33,075 nucleotides of DNA from assembly GCA_015207155.1 (NCBI GenBank), contig JADEXK010000063.1:1-33075 (forward strand). The letters are read 5' to 3'. Origin of the DNA: Nostocales cyanobacterium LEGE 11386. Lineage in GTDB: Bacteria > Cyanobacteriota > Cyanobacteriia > Cyanobacteriales > Nostocaceae. Position 1 is the first letter of the stretch; each line of letters starts with the position of its first letter. Below are positions 15,337 through 23,665 of this stretch, piece by piece. Both the position numbers and the translations under genes were made by a program. The notes below the pieces were generated by a model, which was not told where the DNA came from, ran no database searches, and saw nothing but the letters and a program-made list of their open reading frames with translations.

Positions 15337-17928
15337 ATGAATACATCATTAATTGAGAATCAAGTAGTTAATTTTTTATCAAAAATTACTGGTCAAAAAA
15401 TAACTCAACGAGATGTGACACCATTAGTAATATTTGTTGCTAATTTGATTATAGTCTTGCTAGGAGTAATGTTCGCTGATGGTATCGTTACAGATAAAGA
15501 GAAACAAAAACTTGTCGAAATTTTGGCTCGCTTTAGTACACCAGAAAGTGACATACGTAGATTTAAGTACTTGATGATCAAAGGAGTTAAAAAATATCAG
15601 CTTTATATAAAATTTAATGAGTTAGTAATTATAACCAAACTACTCTCAGAATCAGAACAATTATTGTTAGTTGGTTTGGGTTATGAAATGTCTACGATTG
15701 ATGGTAAATTGGGCTGGCGTGAGCAAAGATATTTAGAAATGTTAGCTCAGTTTTTAGGTGTTAAACCTCAACATTTTGCAGTCTTAGCATCTGCATTTAA
15801 GCCTCAGGAAAAATTTGACATAGCAGTTTTCAATGAGGTAGATGATTTACTAAATACTTTACGTCCTCAAGAACTAAATACTGAAGCTATTAAGCAACAT
15901 TCTAATGAGTTGAAGGCTCTGCCCGCTAACTCTAAAGCTAAAACTGCACAGCCGCGTGTTTCTATATACTATGAAGGTTTAAAGAAATTTCAAGAGTTTA
16001 GCAAGCAGTTAGGTAATTATTGCCATCATATTTTTCAGATAGTTCAAACCTGTCATGAACTTGGCTTTCTCTCTAAAGATTTAATTGACGAAGTTAGTGA
16101 GTTATCAAGAAAACTCGAATTACATCGATTTCGATTAGCAATTATCGGCGAGTTTAGCCAAGGAAAATCAACTTTAATCAATACTTTGCTGGGCGAAGAA
16201 ATTCAACCAATGCAAGAGATTCCCTGTAATGGTACAGTAGTAGTTTTAAAGTATGGGGCGCAAAAACGAATAATTTGTCGTTATAAAAATGGCAGCGAAG
16301 AAGAAATATCATTTGACGATTACCGACAAAAAGTAAGTATTTCTCAAGATACTGTCATTGGTTCTATAAATGAAGAAGTAGCACAATCTGCGATTGAGGA
16401 AATTGTTATTGAACACCCAAGTTTAGCACTATGCAACAGTGGTGTAGAGATAATTGATTCACCAGGATTAAACGAAAATCCTGAACTCACAGCTATTACT
16501 CAAAAGTTACTCCAAAATATTGATGCTGCTATTTTTGTTACTAATGCTTCACGAGCGCTAACGCAAAGCGAACGTGAATTATTAAATAAATTGAGAATCA
16601 AACTCAATGGTGGCAAAGATGAAGAACCTGCAAATAACTTGTTTATTGTGTGCAACTTTATAGATTTAATTAGTACAGAAAAAAGTCGTGAGCAGATAAA
16701 AAAAAGGATTCACACAATTGTTGAAGGTGATAAACCAATAATTACAGGCAAAAACCGCGTTCACTTTATATCAGCTCAAGCTGCGCTTAATGCAGTTCTA
16801 AATGGATACGATGATGAGTATAAAAAAAGTTTTGATATTTTTGTTAAATCAATTGAAAGATTTTTAATTATTGAGCGTGGAAGGTTAAAACTTCAGCCAT
16901 TGTCAGAACAACTTAATAAATTGATTCAAAAAATTATTAGGATACTGAATGAATTCAAAGATGATCTAGAAACTAAGATAAAAATTGCTGAACATGAAAA
17001 ACGTAAAATTTTAGAGCAAATTGGAGGATTTAGTGGACGTGATGTAAAAATAACTTTATTAACAATTCAACTTATAGAACAAGGTCTTGAACAAGCTAAT
17101 ATTTCATGGAATAAGTGGAATAAAGGTTTAGAAGAACGCATGATATTGAGAAGTGAGCAATGGAGTTCTGAACATAAGCTATTTTGGAAGCAAGACAAAT
17201 TAATTCGTGACTATATTCAGTGCTTTGTTAGAGACTTATCAAATGAAATTGATGAGTGGGTTAATAATCAATTGAAAAATGTAATATTACAAGAGAGCTT
17301 ACTAAAGCTAGATAGAGATATTAATTATGAATTAGATGCGATTCAATCAGATTTTAATTTATTAGATATGAGAAACAATACTATCTTCAGTGAAGAACTT
17401 AAACGCTCTATTAATGATATTACTGAGCAATTAATTGAATTGGATAATATTGATTTTAGTGCTGCATTAAAGGGAGAATTACTGGTATTTACAGGAATTG
17501 GCTTTATACCAGTGACGCTAGCTAATATTACTGGTGTAATTGCTAGTTCTTTTGGATCTATGATGCTAGATGGCGATGGATTGCATGAAGAAATTAAAAT
17601 GTCTGTTTTAGAAACAGGGTTGCAAAAGTTTGATGAATCATTAGATAAAATTTATGAAAAATTAGAGGAAAATATTGAGAAATTTTTTGATATTAAAGTT
17701 GAATCAGTAAGTCGAGTTATTGAAGAAGCTATATATACGTATGAAAAAGTTTTGGAACAACAAGAAAAATCTCATCAAGAAATGCTAGAAAAACATTATG
17801 CCAATAAAGCTTGGATTTCAGATAAGTGCGAAGAGCTTGAGCAACTAAATAACAGAATTAGCAAAGATATTGCACTTTGGTATTCTGAGGAAATTAATAA
17901 AGTAATTATTAATCCTCGTCCATCTTGA
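15337..17928 (+). CDS. TerB-domain dynamin-like GTPase
   Basis: An 863-residue protein. Residues about 25-145 form a TerB-like helical domain with two acidic repeats (FADGIVTDKEKQKLVEIL and STIDGKLGWREQRYLEML), as in tellurite-resistance TerB. A dynamin-family GTPase follows: G1 GEFSQGKST (about 271-279), a threonine-bearing G2 loop (IPCNGTVVV), G3 DSPG with D374, and a G4-like NFID at 440-443. The second half is long coiled-coil stalk with a hydrophobic stretch near 715-745 (LLVFTGIGFIPVTLANITGV) that could be a membrane-inserting paddle. Dynamins bind, bend or fuse membranes using GTP, and some bacterial ones defend against phage or membrane damage. It lies in a mobile-element island behind a 30-bp palindrome. 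The GTPase call is firm; the role is unknown. Confidence 0.9.
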   Translation: MNTSLIENQVVNFLSKITGQKITQRDVTPLVIFVANLIIVLLGVMFADGIVTDKEKQKLVEILARFSTPESDIRRFKYLMIKGVKKYQLYIKFNELVIITKLLSESEQLLLVGLGYEMSTIDGKLGWREQRYLEMLAQFLGVKPQHFAVLASAFKPQEKFDIAVFNEVDDLLNTLRPQELNTEAIKQHSNELKALPANSKAKTAQPRVSIYYEGLKKFQEFSKQLGNYCHHIFQIVQTCHELGFLSKDLIDEVSELSRKLELHRFRLAIIGEFSQGKSTLINTLLGEEIQPMQEIPCNGTVVVLKYGAQKRIICRYKNGSEEEISFDDYRQKVSISQDTVIGSINEEVAQSAIEEIVIEHPSLALCNSGVEIIDSPGLNENPELTAITQKLLQNIDAAIFVTNASRALTQSERELLNKLRIKLNGGKDEEPANNLFIVCNFIDLISTEKSREQIKKRIHTIVEGDKPIITGKNRVHFISAQAALNAVLNGYDDEYKKSFDIFVKSIERFLIIERGRLKLQPLSEQLNKLIQKIIRILNEFKDDLETKIKIAEHEKRKILEQIGGFSGRDVKITLLTIQLIEQGLEQANISWNKWNKGLEERMILRSEQWSSEHKLFWKQDKLIRDYIQCFVRDLSNEIDEWVNNQLKNVILQESLLKLDRDINYELDAIQSDFNLLDMRNNTIFSEELKRSINDITEQLIELDNIDFSAALKGELLVFTGIGFIPVTLANITGVIASSFGSMMLDGDGLHEEIKMSVLETGLQKFDESLDKIYEKLEENIEKFFDIKVESVSRVIEEAIYTYEKVLEQQEKSHQEMLEKHYANKAWISDKCEELEQLNNRISKDIALWYSEEINKVIINPRPS

Positions 17929-18339
17929 CAAGCGTAGTTTTCCTAGAAAACATATTACTGTGAATAATTGGGTTTAGTAGATAATGAAATAGAGATACTC
18001 AAAGTAGAATGTAATCATGGGACTGAAAGTACTTCAAGATTGAGAGAAGAAGCTTCAAGAGCAGATCATGCTTGTACCCGTGAGTATTTAATAGCAAGGT
18101 GCGAAATATGTCAGGAAAAAAGTGCGGCAAAGGTAGGCAGAGAAACAGAGCATAATCCTTAGAGAGTAATATAGTGGGTACATCGTTATAATCTTTCAGG
18201 TGTGGAAGCACTAAAGTATCAACATACAGGTGGTCATCCCCCTTTTTTTCCTCAGAGATAGAGAAAACGCTCAATTCTGAAATCCGTAAAGCCTTAGAAA
18301 AAGTAGCAAAACCACCTCAACACAGATAACAGAATCAAA
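17929..18339. other. Spacer between dynamin gene and IS630 remnant
   Basis: About 410 bases without a supported gene. Short open frames exist on both strands (17968-18162 plus, 17999-18274 minus) but neither has a ribosome-binding site or a recognised sequence. It may be decayed mobile DNA. Confidence 0.4.
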
Positions 18340-18661
18340 CACAGTAGCACTGTTGGACATTAAAGCCTTTAGTTAGTTGGATAAACAAGCAATTCCATCT
18401 TAAGTGTTGTCGTGAGTCAGTGCGTAAAATTCTCAAAGGCTAAATTTATCTAAAAAAAAGTACATAAACTGTTAAATAAAGCTAAAGGTAGAAAAGTGGC
18501 GATTTCCTGGGAAAACCTCAGTATTTGCTCGATGATGCTCTCGATAAAGGTCATTTACTAATTTTTATCTACGAGGTGCATATTCATCTTGATAGTGATG
18601 AAGCTTATGAATTGAACTTGCATCTACCAAGTTTCAAGATCTTTGGGATAATTGATGTTTA
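18340..18661 (+). pseudogene. IS630-family transposase remnant
   Basis: The plus strand reads WTLKPLVSWINKQFHLKCCR and ESVRKILKG (helix-turn-helix part), then KLLNKAKGRK in another frame. It continues with LLDDALDKGHLLIFIYEVHI and HLDSDEAYELNLH. The last block matches the IS630/Tc1 DDE core, usually (L)VYIDEAHIHLD, but here the catalytic IDE has become IYE. Several stops and frameshifts break the gene. It separates the dynamin gene from the 452-residue gene, so a dead insertion sits between them. Confidence 0.8.
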
Positions 18662-18828
18662 AAGCCCCTGCTTAATTGTTGCCCATCTCCCCCGAAAAAA
18701 TCGTTCTCCAAAATTGCGCTAATCCAGTGGTAATACGGTGGTTTTTATTTCTATTAATAATTACTTTATTTATTTATTATGACAGTTATTTAACTGTTTA
18801 CTTGCTTTTTCAGGGTTTCTCCGTTTAA
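18662..18828. promoter_or_regulatory. Promoter region of the 452-residue gene with short palindrome
   Basis: The gap holds a 16-bp palindrome, ACAGTTA-TT-TAACTGT at 18782-18797, 31 bases before the GTG start of the next gene. It may be an operator. No strong ribosome-binding site is seen at either candidate start. Confidence 0.4.
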
Positions 18829-20187
18829 GTGCAACATCTACCTTTTACAAAGTACAGTATGCTGTTTGAATTTACACCTGCTATTAAAGCTGGCATTGAA
18901 GCTGGTAAATATGCAGAAATATTAAGTAATGGAATCCCCATTGGTATAGTACGAGATACCGTATCTGGAAGTTTTTTTGCTCATGCGGTTGGTACTCTAG
19001 TCGATAATTATCCTTTATCACCACTTGTTATACCCGTTCAGTTCCTCATGACAGGAGCAAACATTGTACAAAACCATATATCTTCCTCAGAAATCTATCA
19101 GCAAAATAGTTTTGTACAAACTAGTTTACAATCGCTGCAAACAAACCTAGGAGTTCTACAAGCAACTATAGCCTTGATTGAGTTAGGCAAGATACCGAGT
19201 GTTGCATTAGAGGTAGTGAACTTACACCAGACACTCAAACTTAAAAAAGAAGTGGAGCAAATGCGACTTGAAGTCAAAAACGGCTTTATTGATTTGCAAC
19301 AAGCTCTCAAAACTCAAAGGGCTGAAGTTAGGCAAATCGTTAAGGATGTAGTCCACAACATTAGTTTTGAAGAGCATCGCGCAGTTTTATTACGGGCGTA
19401 TGGATTGTTCATACAGGCACTTAATCGTTTACGGTCAGCATTAACATTACAAGATACTAGTCAGAGATATGCTGAAATTGATAGCGCCAGAGAAATTTTG
19501 TTTGAGGCATTAGGAAATTACATTAATCCTCAGCAACTGGAAAAAACCTCTGCACCTGGGCAACTTCGCAGATTTGAATGTGGTTGGGCGATTGAACAAG
19601 CAATTATGATCACATATCAAATACAGAATGAGGTGGTCGCTTTTAGCGATCGCCTGTGCCATCTCCGGGATAAAATTAAGGAACAAATCAGTACAGTAAT
19701 TAATAATTGCAAATCATACGATGAGCTGAGTTTCCTCTTTCCCGAAATTAGTCGCATTTGCAAACACGATTTAGCTATTTTGGAGGTATGGCAGGCGCGG
19801 GTTAATTGGGTAAGCTCACTTTCACTCATAGAAATGAAACTTTTAGCTAGAAGTAATTGTAACACTTCAGAATTAGCTGATACCTTAGATACGAATCAAG
19901 CTACAAAGGCGCTATTAGTACCACCCGAACAATTAGCATATGAAGATTTAGCTGAAAAATCTCATTTCTACTCACTGCTTGACCAATTGATATTTATGCT
20001 CAAGCCTGTTTTACGTCAGGAGTACGAAGTTTATATCAACCAACAAGCTCATATCACAGGTCACAAGATATTAGTTCAGAAAAACCTACAACAAGCCTCT
20101 GATATGACAATTGCAAATCTTTACTACTATTTCAAAGTCAGAGATGAGTCCAACATAGAACAAAGTTTAGAGGCAATCACGGCATAA
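18829..20187 (+). CDS. Unrecognised helical protein, possibly membrane-active (452 aa)
   Basis: A 452-residue, almost all-helical protein. Residues about 30-90 contain Gly/Ala-rich hydrophobic segments (GIPIGIVRDTVSGSFFAHAV and PLVIPVQFLMTGANIV) that could insert into a membrane. Then comes a long helical stretch (about 100-175) with coiled-coil character (LKLKKEVEQMRLEVKNGFID), then a large helical domain (EEHRAVLLRAYGLFIQALNR, ECGWAIEQAIMITYQIQNEV). No enzyme motif is visible. The start could be GTG 18829 or ATG 18859; neither has a good ribosome-binding site. It lies in the same island as the TerB-dynamin GTPase, about 900 bases downstream on the same strand. I do not recognise the family. 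A pore-forming or membrane-binding effector is only a guess from the layout. Confidence 0.65.
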   Translation: MQHLPFTKYSMLFEFTPAIKAGIEAGKYAEILSNGIPIGIVRDTVSGSFFAHAVGTLVDNYPLSPLVIPVQFLMTGANIVQNHISSSEIYQQNSFVQTSLQSLQTNLGVLQATIALIELGKIPSVALEVVNLHQTLKLKKEVEQMRLEVKNGFIDLQQALKTQRAEVRQIVKDVVHNISFEEHRAVLLRAYGLFIQALNRLRSALTLQDTSQRYAEIDSAREILFEALGNYINPQQLEKTSAPGQLRRFECGWAIEQAIMITYQIQNEVVAFSDRLCHLRDKIKEQISTVINNCKSYDELSFLFPEISRICKHDLAILEVWQARVNWVSSLSLIEMKLLARSNCNTSELADTLDTNQATKALLVPPEQLAYEDLAEKSHFYSLLDQLIFMLKPVLRQEYEVYINQQAHITGHKILVQKNLQQASDMTIANLYYYFKVRDESNIEQSLEAITA

Positions 20188-20859
20188 TTTCTCTACTCAT
20201 GATAATGGCATTGATTATTATGTGAATTTCTCACTTGTGAGAAAAAACCAGACGGAATCCGCAAACCGAGCGTGGCAAGTATCATATCAAGCCTGAAAAA
20301 CCCTGCTTATGCTGGTGTATTTATGTTTTGTGTATGGACGTAAACGCACACTCAAAAGTGGCTCTGGTTTACATCTGTCTTAGCAAAAGCATCTACCAAT
20401 AGAGGAATGGAAAATTCGCGTCAACAATGTGTATCCACGTGACATCAGTTGGCAGACTTACGAGCAAAATCAATCTCAGCTGATGAGCAATTATGCTGAG
20501 TATAACTGTAACAAAAACTGTAGCATTCCTCGCCCTGGTGCAGCACTACTGCATAAGCTAATTGATTGCGGTGAATGTGGCCACAAGATGGTTGTACAGT
20601 ACAAAAATACCCCCTGCTATATCTGTAACTTGCTAACAGTAAGATGTGCCTGTTTGCCAGTATATTCTAGCTGAGACAATTGACGAGTACGTAGTCAACG
20701 CATTGCCAGAATTCTCACACCAGTAAGAATACAGAAGAACCAAAATCTGGTACATTAACTCGGAACGCATCGTCAAGAATCAGTTTCCGCAGATTGCATT
20801 TGGCAACTGTTGGATTTTCGGGTATTTCTGCAACTACTAACTTGGGGTACATCAAAATC
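20188..20859. other. Spacer with recombinase remnant
   Basis: This 670-base gap between the 452-residue gene and the sucrose-phosphate phosphatase gene is occupied mostly by the serine recombinase remnant listed separately. No other feature was seen. Confidence 0.6.
20250..20700 (+). pseudogene. Large serine recombinase remnant
   Basis: Broken frames on the plus strand read SVASIISSLKNPAYAGVFMF, VYGRKRTLKSGSGLHLS, then IEEWKIRVNNVYPRDISWQT with YEQNQSQLMSN, then PRPGAALLHKLIDCGECGHK with MVVQYK. This is the order of the recombinase domain (LxNPxYAGxxVYGR, EEW, W..Y...Q..L..N) and the start of the zinc ribbon (GALLxGLLxCxxCGxxM) of large serine recombinases. There are at least two frameshifts or stops, and the N-terminal catalytic resolvase domain is missing. 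It lies at the right border of the accessory island, directly before core genes, as would fit an old integration module. Confidence 0.82.
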
Positions 20860-21609
20860 ATGAAACCATTTCTTTTTGTCACCGACTTGGATCACACCTT
20901 CGTAGGTAATGACGCCGCGTTAACAGAACTTAGTCAACGACTGGATCAACATCGCCAAGAACACGGCACTAAAATTGTTTATGCCACAGGGCGATCGCCT
21001 ATTCTTTACCGCGAACTCCAGCAAGAAAAAAATCTCATGCAGCCGGATGCGCTTGTCCTGTCCGTGGGTACGGAAATTTACCTTGACGGTAATGATCATC
21101 CCGATGCAGCTTGGTCGGAAATCCTCTCTGCGGGGTGGGATCGCGAATTAGTATTAAAAATTGTTAAGTTTTTCCCTGAGTTAGCACTACAACCAGACTC
21201 AGAACAACGTACCTTTAAAGTCAGCTGTTTTTTGCATCAAGAAGCCGCAGCGAATATCTTACCGCAACTAGAGGCAGAGTTGCTCAATTGTAAATTAAAT
21301 ATAAAGTTAATCTATAGTAGCGGTATTGACCTTGACATTGTGCCTCTTACCAGCGATAAAGGTCAGGCAATGCAGTTTCTCCGTCAAAAGTGGAAATTTG
21401 CAGCAGAACAAACAGTTGTCTGCGGTGATTCAGGTAATGATATTGCTTTATTCGCTGTAGGCAACGAACGGGGAATTATAGTCGGGAATGCCCGCAAAGA
21501 GTTACTCCAGTGGCACAACGAGTATCCCGCTAACTATCGTTACCTGGCACAAGCTGTTTGTGCTGGGGGAATTCTCGAAGGATTAAAATATTTTGGTTTC
21601 TTAGAATGA
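20860..21609 (+). CDS. Sucrose-6-phosphate phosphatase
   Basis: A 249-residue HAD-superfamily phosphatase of the sucrose-phosphatase type, which removes phosphate from sucrose-6-phosphate in the last step of sucrose synthesis. It shows motif I FVTDLDHTFVG, ATGRS (motif II region), a cap domain, TSDKGQAMQFL with the motif III lysine, and CGDSGNDIALF with the motif IV acidic residues. I start it at ATG 20860 (MKPFLFVTDLD) because an upstream start at 20794 would add 22 residues that run into recombinase debris. The stop overlaps the ruvA start by 4 bases (ATGA). Cyanobacteria use sucrose in salt response and for carbon transport to heterocysts. Other Cof-type sugar phosphatases are less likely. 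Confidence 0.88.
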   Translation: MKPFLFVTDLDHTFVGNDAALTELSQRLDQHRQEHGTKIVYATGRSPILYRELQQEKNLMQPDALVLSVGTEIYLDGNDHPDAAWSEILSAGWDRELVLKIVKFFPELALQPDSEQRTFKVSCFLHQEAAANILPQLEAELLNCKLNIKLIYSSGIDLDIVPLTSDKGQAMQFLRQKWKFAAEQTVVCGDSGNDIALFAVGNERGIIVGNARKELLQWHNEYPANYRYLAQAVCAGGILEGLKYFGFLE

Positions 21610-22247
21610 TTAGCTATCTCAAAGGGATCGTCGCTGGTATTCAAACAATTGGCGGGAGTCGCTTGATGTTGACTCTAGAAGTAAATGGTTTGGGCTATGA
21701 TTTGCAAATTCCGCAACGCCTAGCACAGCAACTGCCAGAGTCGGGCGGAATAACTCAAATTTTTACCCATCTACAAATTCGCGATGAAGTGCCGTTTCTA
21801 TACGGCTTTGCTTCCCCAGCAGAACGCGATTTATTCCGCCACTTACTAACTGTCAGTGGTATCGGCGCAGCCTTAGCGATCGCCTTACTAGACACCTTAG
21901 AACTACCAGATTTAGTCCAAGCCATCATCGCTGCTAATACCCAAGTCTTAATTCAAGCCCCTGGTGTCGGCAAAAAAACCGCAGAACGCATCTGTTTGGA
22001 ACTGAAAAGCAAGTTAGTCGAATGGCGCAAATCAGCCGGGTTCTTCGTCGCCACAGGTGGCCCAGCACCAGGAATTCTCGAAGAAGTACAAATGACCCTC
22101 TTCGCCTTGGGATATACTGCCCATGAAGTCAGTCACGCCTTACACGTAGTCAGCGAAGACATCGGGCTACCAAAAGACGCCTACGTAGAAGACTGGATCA
22201 AACAAGCAATCGCTCATCTCAGCAGTAGTGAACAAGTTAGTCATTAG
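21606..22247 (+). CDS. ruvA: Holliday junction branch-migration protein RuvA
   Basis: RuvA binds Holliday junctions as a tetramer and loads the RuvB helicase. The 213-residue protein has the N-terminal OB-fold (MISYLKGIVAGIQTIGGSRL, VNGLGYDLQIP), the two helix-hairpin-helix motifs (LLTVSGIGAALAIALLDTL and LIQAPGVGKKTAERICLELK) and the C-terminal RuvB-binding domain (EEVQMTLFALGYTAHEVSHA). The ATG at 21606 overlaps the phosphatase stop, so the two genes are translationally coupled even though their jobs differ. No ruvB or ruvC lies nearby, as is usual in cyanobacteria. Confidence 0.95.
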   Translation: MISYLKGIVAGIQTIGGSRLMLTLEVNGLGYDLQIPQRLAQQLPESGGITQIFTHLQIRDEVPFLYGFASPAERDLFRHLLTVSGIGAALAIALLDTLELPDLVQAIIAANTQVLIQAPGVGKKTAERICLELKSKLVEWRKSAGFFVATGGPAPGILEEVQMTLFALGYTAHEVSHALHVVSEDIGLPKDAYVEDWIKQAIAHLSSSEQVSH

Positions 22248-22284
22248 CCATTAAATTATCTCCCCCAATCCCTACTCCCCACTC

Positions 22285-23448
22285 ATGCCCCAAGACCCCT
22301 ATGCTTGGATTGAACAATCTCTAGCCACGATTCATCGGGCAAACTGGTATCGTTCTGTACAAACAATTCATGGTCGCCCTGGTGCTACTGTGCTGTTATC
22401 TGGGCAAGAGGTAATTAATTTTGCTAGTAATGATTATTTGGGATTGGCTGGGGATGAACGCCTCATGACAGCAGCAATTACTGCCATCCAAGAATTTGGC
22501 ACTGGCAGTACTGGTTCTCGATTACTGAGTGGGCATCGAGAATTACACAGGGAATTGGAAAAGGCGATCGCCTCTTGGAAACAAACAGCAGATGCAGTAG
22601 TATTTAGTTCCGGTTATCTTGCTAATTTGGGTGCGATCGCGGCTTTGGTAGGTAAGCGCGATGTCATTTTTTCTGACCAGTACAATCATTCCAGCCTAAA
22701 AAATGGGGCAACTCTTAGCGGTGCAGCTTTGATTGAATATCCCCACTGTGATATTACAGTTTTGCAAAACCAATTGATACAGCAGCGACAACACTACCGA
22801 CGCTGTTTGCTGATTACTGATAGTGTCTTCAGTATGGATGGTGATTTATGTCCTTTACCAGCACTGTTAGATTTAGCTGATGAGTTTAGCTGTATGCTGC
22901 TCATTGATGAAGCTCATGCCACTGGCGTACTAGGCAAAACTGGTGCTGGATGTGTCGAACATTTTGGATGTACAGGCAAGAATTTAATTCAAATTGGCAC
23001 TTTGAGTAAAGCTTTAGGTAGTTTAGGCGGCTATGTAGCGGGAAGTACCGTCTTAATTGATTTTTTACGAAATCGCGCACCCAGTTGGATTTACACTACT
23101 GCTCTTTCACCCGCAGACACGGCGGCGGCTTTAGCTGCAATTGAGATCATCCAAACAGAACCGCAACGACATCTGCAATTGTGGGAAAATGTCACCTACT
23201 TGAGAAATTTAATGGCAGAACAACTGCCCCACTTCAAATTACTACCTTCAGAATCACCCATACTATGTTTTCAGTTACCTAATGCAGCTGATGCTTTAAG
23301 AGTTAGCCAACAACTGAGAAGTAATGGCATTTTTGCCCCGGCTATTCGTCCCCCCACAGTCCCTACAAGTCGCATTCGCATATCTGTGATGGCAACTCAT
23401 CAAGCAGCACATATAGAAAAATTGGTGACAATTCTTAAGCATGTCTAA
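22285..23448 (+). CDS. bioF: 8-amino-7-oxononanoate synthase
   Basis: A 387-residue PLP enzyme of the alpha-oxoamine synthase family. BioF joins pimeloyl-ACP (or CoA) and alanine to make 8-amino-7-oxononanoate, the first ring-building step of biotin synthesis. Visible motifs are INFASNDYLGLAGD, FGTGSTGSRLLSGH, SSGYLANLGAI, VFSMDGDLCPL, IDEAHATGVLG and TLSKALGSLGGYVAGS with the PLP lysine. The length and motif set fit BioF better than related Kbl or HemA enzymes. It lies 37 bases after ruvA and may share its transcript. Other biotin genes are not in the window. Confidence 0.92.
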   Translation: MPQDPYAWIEQSLATIHRANWYRSVQTIHGRPGATVLLSGQEVINFASNDYLGLAGDERLMTAAITAIQEFGTGSTGSRLLSGHRELHRELEKAIASWKQTADAVVFSSGYLANLGAIAALVGKRDVIFSDQYNHSSLKNGATLSGAALIEYPHCDITVLQNQLIQQRQHYRRCLLITDSVFSMDGDLCPLPALLDLADEFSCMLLIDEAHATGVLGKTGAGCVEHFGCTGKNLIQIGTLSKALGSLGGYVAGSTVLIDFLRNRAPSWIYTTALSPADTAAALAAIEIIQTEPQRHLQLWENVTYLRNLMAEQLPHFKLLPSESPILCFQLPNAADALRVSQQLRSNGIFAPAIRPPTVPTSRIRISVMATHQAAHIEKLVTILKHV

Positions 23449-23509
23449 ATTTCACCTAATAAAATAAAATCTGAAAATCATTAGCCATCTAGCTTGTGCT
23501 TGTATTTCT

Positions 23510-23566
23510 GAATTACGAATTATGTCCGCGTAGAGTGCTGTAGGCTCTATTAAGAATTACGAATTA
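23510..23566. repeat. Direct repeat flanking a short hairpin
   Basis: GAATTACGAATTA occurs at 23510-23522 and again at 23554-23566. Between them lies a short insert with a hairpin (TAGAG-TGCTGTAGG-CTCTA). It is a typical short cyanobacterial repeat arrangement in the gap between bioF and the kinase gene. Confidence 0.6.
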
Positions 23567-23665
23567 TTTAAGAGGATCTATCCGTAGATAAATTCATAAA
23601 GTTTGCAAACTAGCTTAGGGTATGTATAGCCTGGCAACAAGTATTGGTTATATCAAATTATTTTC

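Noticed and set aside
17968..18274. Short frames on both strands after the dynamin gene
   Set aside because: Neither has a ribosome-binding site or recognised domain; they look like chance frames in decayed DNA.
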